This document shows positions 1 to 12,672 of a stretch of 64,000 nt of DNA, piece by piece. Source of the stretch: Apostichopus japonicus (taxonomy: Eukaryota; Echinodermata; Holothuroidea; Aspidochirotida; Stichopodidae). A program made the translations under genes and the position numbers. Where the stretch lies: NCBI RefSeq assembly GCF_037975245.1, contig NC_092580.1, forward strand, positions 30,620,001 to 30,684,000, in the 5' to 3' direction. Within the stretch, counting starts at the first letter, position 1; every line of letters starts with the position of its first letter. The notes under the pieces are model-generated. The model ran no database searches. It had not been told where the DNA came from and saw nothing but the letters and a program-made list of their open reading frames with translations.

Positions 1-639
1 ATTGATATGTTAACGTTTTATGTCAAAATTTTATTTCAAAGTATGTACTCGCAATTTCATAGCGTGTCGACATACTATCAGGAAAGGTGTTACATTTTGT
101 GTCACAATTTCCACGTTTTATCTCGAAATATTGACCTACTAAGACTATGTATATTTCGTATCGAAAATGAGACATTTTACCTTTAAATTACACTTCTGGT
201 AGCTTGACTTGGAAGCTTTCACGTTTTATCTGGAAAATTCAATCTACTTTTAAACAAAGTTAGCCATTAACGTAGCAAGAAAATTCCGTGAAAGATATGA
301 GTTCAAATGTTTGGGCAAATTTTATTATAGCTTTCAACCAAATTGCCTGAATTGGATGTGGGAGTTCCCTGAACCGTCGGATAATCCAACCACATTCACA
401 CTGTTTCATACTACTACGACTACTGACAACCCGCTGAACACGTGAGTAACGTTTCCATAATCTTTAGACTAGAATATAAAATTTTGTCGACAAGCCATTG
501 TTGTTCTCAGAAAATGCTGAGGGTCGATTTTCAAATATAAATATCATAAAACTGATTGACGGAGAGCTTCTGACCAATGTGTAATTTTGCCATCTAACCT
601 ACTTGCAAGTATTAGTAAAATGCTGAACCATGAAGCTAT

Positions 640-930
640 CTGTTTATAGCTCCATGGTTGAACGAAGTTCTTGTACACCATTCATTGGGCAGAGCGGCAC
701 AACGGCTCGGAAACAGTGCGCCACTTGGTCCGAGGCACCTAAAAGGCTCGGTCATGTTGAGGCGCTAGAGGGTGATCTAAAGGATATAAGGAATGTTTAA
801 GGTAATGATTCAGATATCATGTTTTATCCATCCAGCCTGATCATCGGGAGCAGAAGGCAATGCATGAGCTCTCTCGAAGCAAAATGAAGTTTTGATTTTC
901 CCGTGGACTGAAAGTTTCTCAAACGGTATT
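640..930 (+). other. Conserved block upstream of GTPase gene A (possible 5' exon)
   Basis: This block is strongly conserved with copy B (18270-18560), more so than the AT-rich DNA around it. A frame from the ATG at 658 reads MVERSSCTPFIGQSG and stays open to a TAA near 799, next to an AGGTAATG splice-donor-like site. In copy B the matching frame continues for about 90 residues. Joining the exon at that donor to the GTPase exon acceptor at 1231-1232 would not keep the copy B frame, so an untranslated exon or an independent conserved repeat is as likely as a coding exon. No family recognised. Confidence 0.35.
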
Positions 931-1241
931 CCAGCCCTGTCCTGTTAACTTCTTTTAAGGTCCAAATATATCAACATTTAATTTGATCCAAATATATATG
1001 ACACATTGACATCTTCCTATATAAATCGAATATATTCGTTCATGTTATTGCATATTTTAGGACTACCGTGTATCTGTCATTTTTCTATCCGTAGGTTTCG
1101 AATTGAACTATACCTTTCATGATCTATTCATAGACGGTACAGTGGATGTTAAACCTCTGAGATCATCCTAGAGAGAAGAAGTCTTTTACCTAAAATACAT
1201 TTATGTTATACCCTTACTATTGTTCAATATAGACTATTACG

Positions 1242-2843
1242 ATGACGGCACCAAGCAGATTTGCTATATCTAAGACCAAGACAGGTAATCCAGCTATATG
1301 TACTTTAAAAGTAATTCAAACTAAAAGAGTTGAGGAGACAAAAATAAGAAAGTTGGTAGTACGTCTCGACGGGCATTTCGATATCAGTGAGTATGGATCG
1401 AAGGTTATCATGCTGATCGGAGAAACTGGCTCCGGAAAGACACTCATGATAAATTCTCTACTTAATTACATATTAGGTGTTAAGTGGGAAGATGATTATC
1501 GATATAAATTAGATCCAGATGAACTTGAAAAGAAAAAACGCAGTCACACCCAGAGCCAAACAGAATGGATATCAGCCTACATGCTTCACCATCATGATAG
1601 GTTTAGGATCCCTTACTCAATAACAATTATTGATACCCCAGGATTTGGAGATACTGCTGGTATTTCTAAAGATAAGGAAATTACAGATCAAATGAAATTC
1701 TTCTTCAGTGGGCAAAATGATGCAGGTATTGATGAAATTGATGCAGTGATATTTGTTGCGCAAAGTGACAAGCCACGATTAACAGCATCACAAAGGTTTG
1801 TCTTTGACTGTATGCTATCCTTATTTGGTAAAGATGTCAAAGACAACATCTTTCTATTCACGACATTCGCTGACCAAAATAAACCTCTTGTACTGGCAGG
1901 AATGAAGAAAGCAGCTATCCCTTACAAGGCCTACTTTAAATTCAATAATTCTCCTTTGTACGCACAGAAAGAATATGTGAGTGCGAGGGAGGAAGAAAGT
2001 AGTGATGACGAAAGAGAAATGTACAATGAAATGTTCTGGAAATCCGGAGCAAGAGAGTTTAAAAAATTCTTCTTAGAGTTAGATAAAACGTCCTGCAAGA
2101 GCACTAGGTTGTCGTTTGAGGTGTTGAAGGAACGTGATGCGTTAAATGCTCGCATCAAAGCAATTCCAGAGCTCATTCGATCCAAGTTGGTAACTTTAGA
2201 TTGCCTAAAAATTGAGGGGGAAATGTTACAGGCTTCACAGGAAGAAGTGAATAAACATAGCGGTTACACGTACTTAGTTTCTAAGGAAATTACTACAAAA
2301 AAGACCATTTCCAGCGGTGAGTATGCAATGACTTGTCGTAACTGCAAAGTCAACTGCCATTACCCTTGTAACCAATATTTCAAGACGTTCTGCCCTGCGT
2401 TCTACTTGTTCAGTGGATGTAGTGTGTGCCCCCGACAATGTTCAAGAAGCGACCACGACCTGGAAACTTCCATGTACGTCAAATCAATTGTTACCCAAAA
2501 ACAAACTGCCGCTGATGTGAAAGCCAGGTATGACAAAGCGTATAAGAAAAGTATGTCCCACCAAGATCTTGTTAGAAAAATTAGTCAGGATGCAGAGAAT
2601 ACCCGTGCTGCAATAAGAAACCATGTAACCGCAGCGCGTGACATCTTTAAAAGATTAGATGGGATTGCCTTGAAAGCAAATCCAACTTCTACCGCAGGTT
2701 ACTTGAAGTATCTAATAAAGGCCGAAAAGGCAAGGGGGGAACCAGGATGGCAGGATCGTGTAGTCCAACTTGAGGAAATGCTTAGCGAAGCTAAACTTCA
2801 AGGAGATCTGGCCAAAGGAGTTAAAAATCTTAAGTTACGTTAG
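1242..2843 (+). CDS. P-loop GTPase with C-terminal Cys/His-rich motif (copy A, intact)
   Basis: The 533-residue frame has a G1/Walker A motif GETGSGKT at residues 60-67, a G3 motif DTPGFGDT at 131-138, a G4-like segment TTFAD near 207-211, and a SQTEWI segment near 105-110 in the switch region. The G domain covers about 50-245 and is followed by a helical part. At 365-405 there are eight cysteines (365, 368, 372, 376, 384, 393, 396, 400) with histidines, suggesting metal binding. The C-terminus is charged and probably coiled. This resembles the septin/AIG1-like TRAFAC GTPases expanded in fish and marine invertebrates; the exact subfamily and cell role cannot be told, though an immune or membrane role is a common guess for relatives. 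A pyrimidine-rich acceptor ends at 1232, an in-frame TAG overlaps it, and the ATG at 1242 is the first one after it, so an upstream untranslated exon is likely. No frameshift or stop, unlike copy B. Confidence 0.85.
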   Translation: MTAPSRFAISKTKTGNPAICTLKVIQTKRVEETKIRKLVVRLDGHFDISEYGSKVIMLIGETGSGKTLMINSLLNYILGVKWEDDYRYKLDPDELEKKKRSHTQSQTEWISAYMLHHHDRFRIPYSITIIDTPGFGDTAGISKDKEITDQMKFFFSGQNDAGIDEIDAVIFVAQSDKPRLTASQRFVFDCMLSLFGKDVKDNIFLFTTFADQNKPLVLAGMKKAAIPYKAYFKFNNSPLYAQKEYVSAREEESSDDEREMYNEMFWKSGAREFKKFFLELDKTSCKSTRLSFEVLKERDALNARIKAIPELIRSKLVTLDCLKIEGEMLQASQEEVNKHSGYTYLVSKEITTKKTISSGEYAMTCRNCKVNCHYPCNQYFKTFCPAFYLFSGCSVCPRQCSRSDHDLETSMYVKSIVTQKQTAADVKARYDKAYKKSMSHQDLVRKISQDAENTRAAIRNHVTAARDIFKRLDGIALKANPTSTAGYLKYLIKAEKARGEPGWQDRVVQLEEMLSEAKLQGDLAKGVKNLKLR

Positions 2844-2916
2844 AACTTTTGCTCCCTGGGTAGGCGGCGTTGTAAATCAATGAGAACAAAACAGTTAACA
2901 AATTTCATATCTACTG

Positions 2917-2922
2917 AATAAA
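2917..2922 (+). promoter_or_regulatory. Candidate polyadenylation signal of GTPase gene A
   Basis: AATAAA lies 74 bases after the stop codon of the copy A GTPase gene, in an AT-rich 3' flank. The spacing fits a short 3' UTR. A hAT-like element begins only about 40 bases further on. Confidence 0.5.
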
Positions 2923-2963
2923 GAAGAAGCCTGTGTATAAGTAAATATATAAGGGTTAGAAGG

Positions 2964-3333
2964 CAGTGGCGGAGCGTCCATACAGTCTGGGGCGAATGCA
3001 CCCCCCACCTCCCCCCTGGCGGATTCAAACAGCTCTTTACCACGTTTTACTTATTCACGATTATTGACTTTTTTATTGCGCTCTCATCAACATATTGACA
3101 TTTGTCACATTTTGTTGGTGTAATTTGCCGATGACACCTATTTATTCTTCGTTTATCTGCAAATTAGCCAGGCCCGGAAGGGTCATTTCCGGCTATCTAG
3201 GGAGTATCTTTACTCAAAAAAGTTTCTGTCCGCTACGCGCCAACCTGTGGTGGCTCTCCCCTCTGATAGTGTCGAAAGCGCCCCTACAGACCATTCTCGC
3301 CCCTCCTGACCAATACCCCTAGCTCCGCCACTA
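2964..3333. mobile_element. Short non-autonomous hAT-like element (370 bp)
   Basis: The ends are CAGTGGCGGAGC and, inverted, TAGTGGCGGAGC (one mismatch). They are flanked by a perfect 8-bp target duplication TTAGAAGG (2956-2963 and 3334-3341). CAGTGGCGGA-type ends with 8-bp duplications are typical of hAT elements. C-rich tracts lie just inside the left end. The interior (about 3180-3280) carries the recurring module seen in several other elements of the window (see findings). No coding capacity. Confidence 0.85.
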
Positions 3334-3341
3334 TTAGAAGG

Positions 3342-5180
3342 CCCGGTGTTTCCAGCATGATCTTCTTCAAATGTTAACAGAAACGAAAACAAAGTTGTGC
3401 TGAAGTCTCTGTAACTATTGGTAAGATTATATATCATACCGATAAACAAATCAGAAAAATAGGACTTTAATTAGAAGTTTCCATGAATGTTACAAGTCTT
3501 TAAATTCGATGTTTTTGATTACCGCTTATTAGAAATCATGGGCCGAATATATCGTTGTAGTTAATCGTTCCTCTGTAATACCTTTCAATATATGAATTAC
3601 CTAATTAAGTTTGTTTTTTGCCACGTTTCTTTTGAAGACACTATTATCTATTGTTAACAAGTAAGGTTACTGTACATACCTGATTCTTCTGCCTTTTTGC
3701 TATTCTTAAGTATATAAATATATATATATATATATCCTGGGTAATTTTCCAACTCATTATAATTTGACCTATATATGACTATAGCCTATGCTATAATTAT
3801 TTCAAACAATCCATGAAACTTGCGTATGTTGACCAAATATCAAAGGAAATTCGTTACTTTCACCGTGTCTAATTTTACCGCCTAATTACCTATTCGCATT
3901 GACATCCTTTGTGTATATATATACTATTCATTATTAATATCATGTTGTATACATACCGGGTATGTGTTGTTCTCGTTGCATCTCATTTACTCCAGAACTA
4001 CATGAATTGAACATTACTAGTTGTGAAAACTTGTTAAAACTTAGTAAATGCAATGTAAAAGAAATATGTTCCTTCTTTTGTATTAGTTAATTGAGCTTGA
4101 ATAAACTATATGATGGGCTGAGTCAGTACACTAGAGGGAATTATGTTTCAATAAATAGCTGGCCGAAAGGTATCAACAATTGAATTGAATATTTTAAATG
4201 TGTTACTAGCTGCAGAAGGTGTAACAGCAGTGTCAAATAAAACGGGTTATCCAGTTTTAAACTTAATATGCGATGATGACAATTGTCGATGAGTTTGGAT
4301 GGCTTAGTGATAATGCATGTACATATTAATCTTCGCCGTACTCCTATGTTGCTCTATCTAGATTTCCAGTTTATATCGAATCGCTAAGAGAATAGTAAAT
4401 TGTGTTGAAGATGTAAACAAACTTTCTTGTCGATTCTCACTTTGGTTGTTGGTTGTACTTTCTCGAAAATTGGAAAATAAAGCATAGCAGTATATCAATT
4501 TTAACATACCGTTCTAGATGTATGCCTATATGCATTTATCGTTTTTAAGACAAACTAATGTTAAAAATAGCGTTAGGAACAATACGTGTATGTACATTGA
4601 AAAGTGCATGGTCAGCAATAAAGACAGCTCGCTTGACATCAAGACTACAGTCAGAGTTTGAATTGAGGACCTACTTGGGTGCTGTGCCTAGTACTTGGAG
4701 TACGAATGATACCGTTTCGATATCTGTTTGTCGTGTAACCAGAAGTGATTTAGTTGTATTTTAAAGCCTACTAGTTATAAATATATAATAGTTTAATCGT
4801 ATAAAAACGCTTGTCTTTGTGTTCGTTGTTTATTCCGAGTTTAATAGGTATCTTTACATTCATCGATAGAAGAGGAACCACATAGTTGCCTGTGTTATGG
4901 ACTCATGGACCCACGATGCTCTACACCACAAACAAGCACAAGGGCAACTCTAATGGTTTAATGTCAAATGTTCTTTTTCAAAGTAAATCCCCGAGGCCCT
5001 TAATATTTATAATTCATAGCTCTTCAAGATATTTTGCCGTAATTTCTGTCTAAACGTAGATACAAATTACAACATCTTTAACCTGCACCAATTAAGTATG
5101 GTGAGCGCATGGATGTATACCAAGATAGTGAGAGCAATGAAATATTACCGTGACATGGTGTAAACTTTCAGGAATTACTG
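3342..5180. other. Gene-free copy A flank
   Basis: AT-rich DNA with a short TA microsatellite near 3718-3736. From about 3900 on it aligns with copy B at 29570-30690, including the shared GATGATGACAATTGTCGATG stretch. No open frame of coding character was recognised; the 68-codon frame at 4558-4764 is not preserved in copy B. Confidence 0.6.
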
Positions 5181-6300
5181 ATTAGGTTCTTAAAAATGAT
5201 AATAATTCTCAATTTCATAACAGCAATATCAATTAAGGTCTGACCAAATATGTGCTTTTCTGTACACCATGTCCATGTACAAAATGTCATGCTGAAACCA
5301 AAAGCTTACTTCTTGCCACAAATCTTACTAAGAAGGTTTCAGTGATTAAATTCTAATAAACTTAAACAGCCATTGACTTTGAGCAAATTGGAAGTCTCTC
5401 TTGAAAACAAAATTATCCAGCTATACTTTTATTGTATTTAAACTTTTCCCCTTTGATATGCACAAAGAATTACTTGGCTCTTGTATATATTACAGGAAAG
5501 TCATATCCCAATATGAAATCTGATGAAACTGCCTTATGATGTCATTTTCAAAATTTCCAGAGTGTAACCTCTGTTGGACCCAAATGACCTATATCTTTCA
5601 CCAAAACCAATAGGGTTCTTGTGCCAACTATAGCCATACATATCAGCTACTGCAGTTTTCTATCTGGAAATATCGTATGTACATAGTGTTCTAGTTTTAA
5701 CACCTGGTGACCTTAAATGAACTCTGACCTACATTAAATTGTGTAAAAACTGGAAAAAAAACACAAGGCTACCATACCATGCATTTATGAGCTCATTTCA
5801 TGTTCTGGAGATATAGCAATTTTGATATATCACTTTGCCCCCTGCTGACCCCAAACAACCTTTCACCTCCACAGAAACCAATAGGGTTCGCTGAACTAAT
5901 TGCAGGAATCCACATGCCAAATAGAACCGCAAAGGGTACCTTCAGTGAATATCATGTTTACATGATTTCCCTATGTTGACCACAAATGACCATTGGTATT
6001 CACGAAAAACACTACAGACTCTCTGCTCAGAAACGGCAAGCTACACACCAAGTTTGAACTTCCTGCAACTTCCACTTCTTGAGATATTGTGTGAACAATC
6101 TTTTCAGACTTTGACCTCAAATGACCTTTGACTAATACCAACTACAATCCCATACCAGTTCTAGCTAAGGGGACCCACATACCAAATGTACCCGAATTAT
6201 CTTACTGAAGTTTACGTTAACTAGCAAGTGTCACATACACACACACCATCAAGATCGCATAGATTGCCTTCGGCAAGGAATCAAAAATAATATTTTAGAA
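5180..6300. repeat. Degenerate dispersed repeat rich in AAATGACCTTTGAC motifs
   Basis: Diverged units recur with phrases such as CCAATAGGGTTC, CCACATACCAAAT and AAATGACCTTTGAC. The array ends with CACACACACACC and then a small hairpin-like TTGCCTTCGGCAAGGAATC. The copy B counterpart is 32860-33935, and related fragments occur at 59160-59234 and 61168-61480. It looks like an old repeat family rather than a gene. Confidence 0.65.
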
Positions 6301-6625
6301 TTCGATAGGTACGTTCTGAGGCATATTTAGACTAATATTTAGGTCAAATTAAGTAGCTCTAACATGAATTTATGCTACTAAAGAATAAAAATACATGAAG
6401 AAATTCCATCGACTCATTTACATAGGCGCCTGAGCCGTTACAGAAAGGCCAGAGGCCTTGGGTCATTGAAACCGCTTCGTACGAAGGGGTTTTAGTGCCT
6501 TCTCCCAGAATAAGAATTTATTTAAATTTAGGCTTCAGATGGTTCATTCTGAGGCATGTTTATACTATACCTTAGGTCTAGGCATATATAAGTAGCCCTA
6601 AACGCAAGGTTTTGCTCAAATAAGA
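6290..6625. repeat. Small repeated motif around TTCTGAGGCATATTTA
   Basis: Two related segments (about 6303-6380 and 6538-6615) share a string like GTTCATTCTGAGGCAT followed by an ATTTAGACTA-type stretch and AAGTAGC.CTAA. Relatives are at 9675-9765 and, in copy B, 33945-34020 and 34170-34255. Function unknown. Confidence 0.5.
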
Positions 6626-7520
6626 GTGAACACGAACGGATATGGCGGCCACTGACGCCCTCCGCACACCTCTCCCTCACCCCTCGTTGTACACGCCAGT
6701 CTTCTTGCAATCGTCTCAGCAAATGCTTTATACTGTAAAAGCTATTCCTTAATTTCAGTCACCCTCCACTCCCGTCCCTTAGTCAAACTTTCTGCCTATT
6801 CACATTGGATACTTTACTTTCCAGTTAAGGTGTCTTCCAGCATCGTCTCAGCGCAACATGAGTGGAAAAGCATGTGTTACTATGCTATATAAATTGGTCT
6901 AGATCGACTTTCCAACGTAATTAACAAATAGAATCCATGAAATTGTTCACTTGGCTTATAATTGTGCATCATCACACACAAAAAATGCTCCAAAATCACT
7001 GTGGCAGATCCAGGTAGGGAACATTGAGCGCCCCTCCCCCCTTGTTAGATTTATGGGGAGGGGGGAAATGTAGCTGCAAACATTCTGGTCAAGAAGGCTA
7101 CAAGCTACCGGATTAATTTGATGAGGTCATATTTCTATATTTATTCAGCATTTCTGTTCTTCTTCCCTTCACACTAAGGCTCAATTGCTCACAAATGTTA
7201 ATATGTGAAAACTATCTTTCTCTACATTCACTCATAAAACCTTATATCGATTGAAAGTAAAGACAACCGAGACTAAATTGTACTATTCATCTTCATTTTA
7301 CTTTATATCTATATTTTCCAGCTCATGTGAAGTGGTTTACATGTAGAAAATCGACATTTATCTCCCAATAATTACACTATACATTGTGCACCTAGATTCT
7401 TGAAAATATCTCGCCTCGACATTCCTGGTCATATTTGTCATGGCATAGACCTAAAGTATTATGTTTTGAGCCCTTCAACCTTCTTTGTTTGTAATCAACA
7501 ATATTATATAAGTTTAACAA

Positions 7521-8415
7521 CAACTTTGTAGAGATTAGGGAGATAAGTGGACAGTCACTTGAAGTAACAGGCTATATGTAATAACTGCTGAAAATATTGT
7601 CAAGTCAATGCGGTAGTGAATTAAAAAAAAGTCCCTTTCACGAAACGGTCCGCTTCATGAGAGACTCGTGCCTTGTAATGGGGGGGGGGGGGGGGCTTCA
7701 CCGTTCTCAATGCGTACTATGGCTAATGGTTATACGGACGTGGAACTTTATCATCATCCTCTGAATATCCTATTGTGGATGGACATAGTGACTGTTCTCG
7801 CGAAACTCGTAATTACGAAAGATAATTATACAAACTATGATAAGCGAATTCCTGGCCTTTTGTTTAATACTGACTACGGTTGTACTTTTGACGTGTTCCA
7901 CAAATCTGTTGGGCACGTACCCCGACCCCTGGATGGTTACGGAAATAGTAACTAAACTTACGAGAGTCCATTCTCATCACCGTAATGTTCTGCATTGTGG
8001 AAGTGGTTGATTCAATTTTATCTCCCGTAACATGCGATGCGTTGTGTTTGGAACAACATTGTATTATGGCAGTTCTTCGAAAGCTACCTGTTTGCGGTTT
8101 CAACAAAATGTATATGCCTACCGATCGTGTTGATGCCTCAGTGCTTGGAACTTTGCCATCTGGTGTGGTCGCACTCATGAGGTGAGTAACTTGCCTTACG
8201 AACAATGGGGGTCTACAATTGGTATTCAGCCGGCTGAGGTGGTCAAATAGCCACGACGATTTGAGAGGCCTGTACGTATGTATTCCATCTAAGTGATTGT
8301 AACGTCGGCCCACGTTGAGTCCTAAGGGATAGGTTAATTTGCTTGTGACAGAAAATGGACATGTGAACTCTCCTATCCTTTATCTCTTGCTGCGTAGGAC
8401 TGATGGTGTATACTG
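7521..8415. other. Spacer after copy A, no gene recognised
   Basis: Past the end of the duplication. It contains a run of about 16 G at 7681-7696. Open frames of 60-149 codons exist on both strands near 7864-8313; one on the plus strand runs to an ATGAG/GTGAGT donor-like site at about 8180. None shows a motif I can recognise, and the overlapping opposite-strand frames argue for chance. Confidence 0.45.
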
Positions 8416-9018
8416 CAGGGTTCTGCCGCTGCCGGTCGGCGCCGGTCGGGCCCGACCAGCACGCTGAATTACCGACCGCCACAATCTGCCTGAGTGACTT
8501 TTCCGACCGGCACTTATTTTCGATAGGAACTCCAAAAAACAGCTCCATAGCCGGAGGGTCGAACGTACAGTAACACTGCAGTAATAAACGCTGTTCGCAG
8601 GTTCACTGCATGATATCGCGCAGTTGATCGGAGTTATTCACTAGTTTACTGTTTATTTGTACATGAAATTACACTCAGATTTTGTATTCACTACTCGATA
8701 CATGAGAAGCAGCGTTAGTCGCTCAGTGTGTATATCATAACTGTCGTAAATAACTGTCCATCTAAAATTATCATCTCAGCCTGAATGATTTATTTGATAG
8801 GCACCACCTAACTTTTTTCATTAATTATGAAAAATTCCAGACATGAGATCTCATTTCAAAGCTGTCTACATGTGGCTCAGAATACTCGGGAAGGGCCGTT
8901 TCCGGCCATCTGGGGGTTTCCAAAACCCAAAATTTTTTTGTACGCTCCGCGCCAACCCATGGTGGCGCTCCGCTTAGATAGTCCTGCCGGCACTCAATCC
9001 ACCCTTGGCAGAACCCTG
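8416..9018. mobile_element. hAT-like non-autonomous element with CAGGGTTCTGCC ends
   Basis: Perfect 12-bp inverted ends CAGGGTTCTGCC and GGCAGAACCCTG bound 603 bp. The flanks share ATACTG directly outside each end (8410-8415 and 9019-9024), six bases rather than the eight expected for hAT, so the duplication may have mutated. The interior at about 8893-8984 is a close match to the recurring module with GCGCCAACCCATGGTGGCGC found in other elements here. No transposase frame. Confidence 0.7.
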
Positions 9019-9024
9019 ATACTG

Positions 9025-12000
9025 GTAATAAATAGTAGGTCTGTTCCCCTTGACGGTTGATCGTATTGTGCCGCGAGCAACGTGGTTCCGCGGCCAGGCT
9101 ATCCTACGGGAAACCCGTCACGGAATTTTCATCGCTGAATTTTCCACAGGTCGCACAATCTGGTTAGGGGACAGCGCCACCAAAAATAACTTAGTGATAT
9201 AGAAAGCAGTATTCGTTACATGACTATATTATGCATGCATTTACGTCGTTGTGCTTATATGGCATACTCCTATGCAGGCTTCTTCATGGCACTCGTATTA
9301 GATTTTGTGATGTCAAGTTCTATTATCTGCTAACATCACTTATCAACTTTTGCTGATATCAAGTAGGCCTATATCATCTAGTAAACATCGAATGTGCTGA
9401 TAGGCTAATGTTAAAGTAATATTTGCTGATATGCAGTGACTTGAACAAAATATCAAAGTTGAGGTCAAAAATATTTTACCCTGTCGCATGTTAGGTAGGT
9501 CCACAATCTTTGTTATGGAAGAACCATAGACGGATCAAACATGTTACGAATGATGAGTGTGGCTGTGAGACGCTGAAAACAGCTGACACGTAGAAAGTCA
9601 TTGGGACAACTCCTCTCCCCCCCCCGCCCCTCCCACCCACCACAACACTCACACATACAAAATCAACGTTTAGAGCCCAAATGGTGCATTCTGTTGCATA
9701 TTTAGACTATAAATTACACCAATAATTAGATCTAAATGAAAATTTTGTGCTAATAAATACTTCGAGTTTTCGTTTTTGCCTGACTGACGATGGAGGTGGG
9801 GCTTTGGCCCCGCCTACCCGTTGCTGATATGTATGAATATTTCTTGATATCAATTTATGTACATGTTTACATGCGGTACCTCACTTTACGGTACGCCATC
9901 ATGGTGGGGTTGTAAGTGGATCAAGTTGATCTTTCCCAGAGTCTAACTTGCGGTGCTTTTGTAAAGAAGTACATGGCAGTGCGGATGGTAGTGTACATGT
10001 GTGGCGCATAAATGGATACCCCTTTCGGCATTTTGACTGGTCAACTGTGATCATGCACCCACCCGTGTTGAAATTGTGGTACTACACTGGAGTAAGACTA
10101 CACCGGAGTAAGTTGTTTATTGCCCCCCCCCCCTATTTTAACCTGTTTATTTGTGGCATAATTATAGGAGACACAAACCCATCCATCATAATTGGTTTTT
10201 GTGATCGAGATAACTGTACTGAACACATTGCATAAACAGTTCAGAAAAAAAAATGGGTACACGTTACAGATCAAATGTTCTTTTACGCAAGACTTGATTG
10301 AACTTCAATATGACATCAAGTCACACACATGTGATTCATTTCTTTATATATTTTCGTTATTTATGACAATGTTTATTTTCTGTAATGGAGATGCCCAAAA
10401 TATACAAAGTTCTGAACATCACCTAAAGAATGCACTGGTTTCAGTTTCAACACTTAGCTGTTTAGGAGGGTATACGGATGGTGGGGGGGGGGGGAGGTGG
10501 TCTGCAAAATAAATAAGCTAAAGGTGATAGTTGGATTCTATGCAAAATTTAAGATCCACGATCGATCAGGTTGTTTCGATACGTAATTGAACACTAATTT
10601 AAGAATGTAAATAGTTATTAAACCAAACTGTCAATCTTAAAGGTTCATTACGTATGGGCTACAGGTGGTTATATGTCTAAAAGAAACAAAAAGAAGGAAA
10701 TAAAAGACAATAGGAAAACATAATGAGGACATTACGAGAAAATTAATTTCAAAACTAATCCATCAGAACCTTTACACGTAAAAACGCTCAATTCGAGAGC
10801 ATTTTCAACTGTTTAGAGGGCGCTTGTTCGGAAAGATAAACATGAAATGCACAAAATTGAAATGTTGTGATTTTTAAAACCTTTGAATCAGCTTGAAAAT
10901 GGAAAGGATAATCCAGTCCTTAAATGTCGATCGATGAGCTGAGGTTTTCAGTGAAATTCTGTATATCATGATCTCACTAACACATCCCTGTACCGTATGT
11001 CTGGTGACGCCCTTCCATTTTATGAGAGACTTGTGTTCGAGACCAATTCGACGGGTATGTTCTTCGTTCTCTTACTTCTATTTATATATTTTTGGATAAT
11101 AACGTTATACATTTTTGGGTTAATGAAACAAGGATGATACGTTGAAGTGGTTCTGGTGACATAAGGTTTTATTTTCTGAAAGATACTATTTTTTTTTTTA
11201 AATTATGTACATAATTAGCTTTATTGCCTAATTTCAAATCACACGTTAAATGGAAAAATTGAAGTTTCGGTATACAGGCAATGTAATATAGTAGATAACC
11301 CATAATACTGAGTACGGTCCATATCGTTTTGAACCACCCCTGCACCAAGGATACAGAACTGTGAATACCACCTACCCATGGCTTAGACAATTTGACCAAT
11401 CTATTTAGCAAAACGTTAAAGCTATTATAGGCATTCCTTACCAAGTAGTGTATTAGTAAGATCGCGGTTGAATTAAAAGAAGACACTCGTCATGCATATA
11501 AACGTTAGCTGGCTCAGCGCTGAATAATTCTACTGGAGAGCGCTGGCTGCTAATGGGCAGGCAATTGTATGACGCTTCACTTCAAACGAAATTATCATAA
11601 CTATACACATATCATATGGAATAACTTATTATATCTAAATATGATCATGTAACCGAACAATTCGGATATTTTTACTTTTATTAATTCACATTGTTGATTG
11701 AAGGCTGCGACGCCATCTTCCCCTTATTTATCTCGATTTGTGTCAATCCCTTTTCTTATCATAGTCCTACTAACGGGAGGGGAAGGGTGCTCTAAGATTT
11801 TACTAAGGTTTGGTCGTATAAATGTTCGGTGTGACTCCACGACGACTGTACAAGCTGGGCTTATTATTGTTATAATGTTTATGACTGGTAAACTGATTTC
11901 AAGTTAGTTAATTGATACCTTTCTTTATATTTACTGTTTGTTTTTCTCCGTTCAATATGCAGATTGAACCATCATCTTTGTTGTCATAATCATCTTGTCC

Positions 12001-12641
12001 TGTCAGATTGTCATCCTTTCGGGAGACATCTTTATAGCCTAGGAACTATGTGACGGAATAAATATGTGTCACTGCAAATGTGTGTTTTGCTTATATTCAC
12101 GATAATCTTACTAGATAGGGCAGATATTGTAACTGTCACAGCATTAGGGGCTACAGGATTATAAGGACAACGTTGGGCCAAATTTGAGCAACTATCCCAG
12201 TTTGCTCCAGTACTAAAATAAAGATATTTCCTTTGGCAAAACGTATTTATTCCGAGCTTTGAAAACTAAGTCAACATCTTTTGTTATTTCATTTCTACAC
12301 GTTGTGTCCTTGGTATGTGATGTTGTACTCTATTTACAATTTTGTATGCAAAAATTGGTACTCAAATTTCTGCCCACCTCACACCTCAAGAGGCACTGAC
12401 TTGAAATTCAGTAGGTTGGTCTGACTTAGGTACCAGCGAGTAACAGAATAACATGGGGGAAACAAGTTTTGATGTGAGGTTCAGAAGGTAATGTGTGTGT
12501 TTGTGTGTTTGTGTGTATGTATTCTGACTGAGACTTGGTCAACGGTATTCCAAGTTCTTAGACGTCATTTTAAAATAATCACCACGCCCTCAGAGGATTT
12601 ATATTGTTAATGAGTGTTGATGAGGTTAGGTTACGTGGATT

Positions 12642-12672
<31 letters not shown>

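Larger units (their letters stand above)
1..7520 (+). repeat. Segmental duplication, copy A (left end outside window)
   Basis: Collinear similarity to copy B at about 17565-45215 in the same orientation, seen as matching blocks: 1-240 with 17565-17820, 640-930 with 18270-18560, the GTPase gene with 18902-19649 plus 26491-27325, 3900-4960 with 29570-30690, 4960-6900 with 32640-34550, and 6900-7520 with 44037-45215. Copy A is the compact version and gives the empty sites for four transposons that interrupt copy B. It has a private hAT-like insertion at 2964-3333. The right edge is approximate: similarity fades near 7490-7520. Confidence 0.9.

Noticed and set aside
1931-2185. Minus-strand 84-codon frame within the GTPase gene
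   Set aside because: A shadow of the coding strand; a related shadow occurs opposite copy B for the same reason.
1242-2843. Assignment to the canonical GIMAP family
   Set aside because: The P-loop, DTPGFGDT and TTFAD motifs are compatible, but the spacing and the Cys/His-rich C-terminus are unlike textbook GIMAPs, so only a broad septin/AIG1-like label is given.
7864-8548. 149- and 101-codon minus-strand frames
   Set aside because: They overlap plus-strand frames of similar length, cross the edge of the element at 8416, and match no motif that I know.
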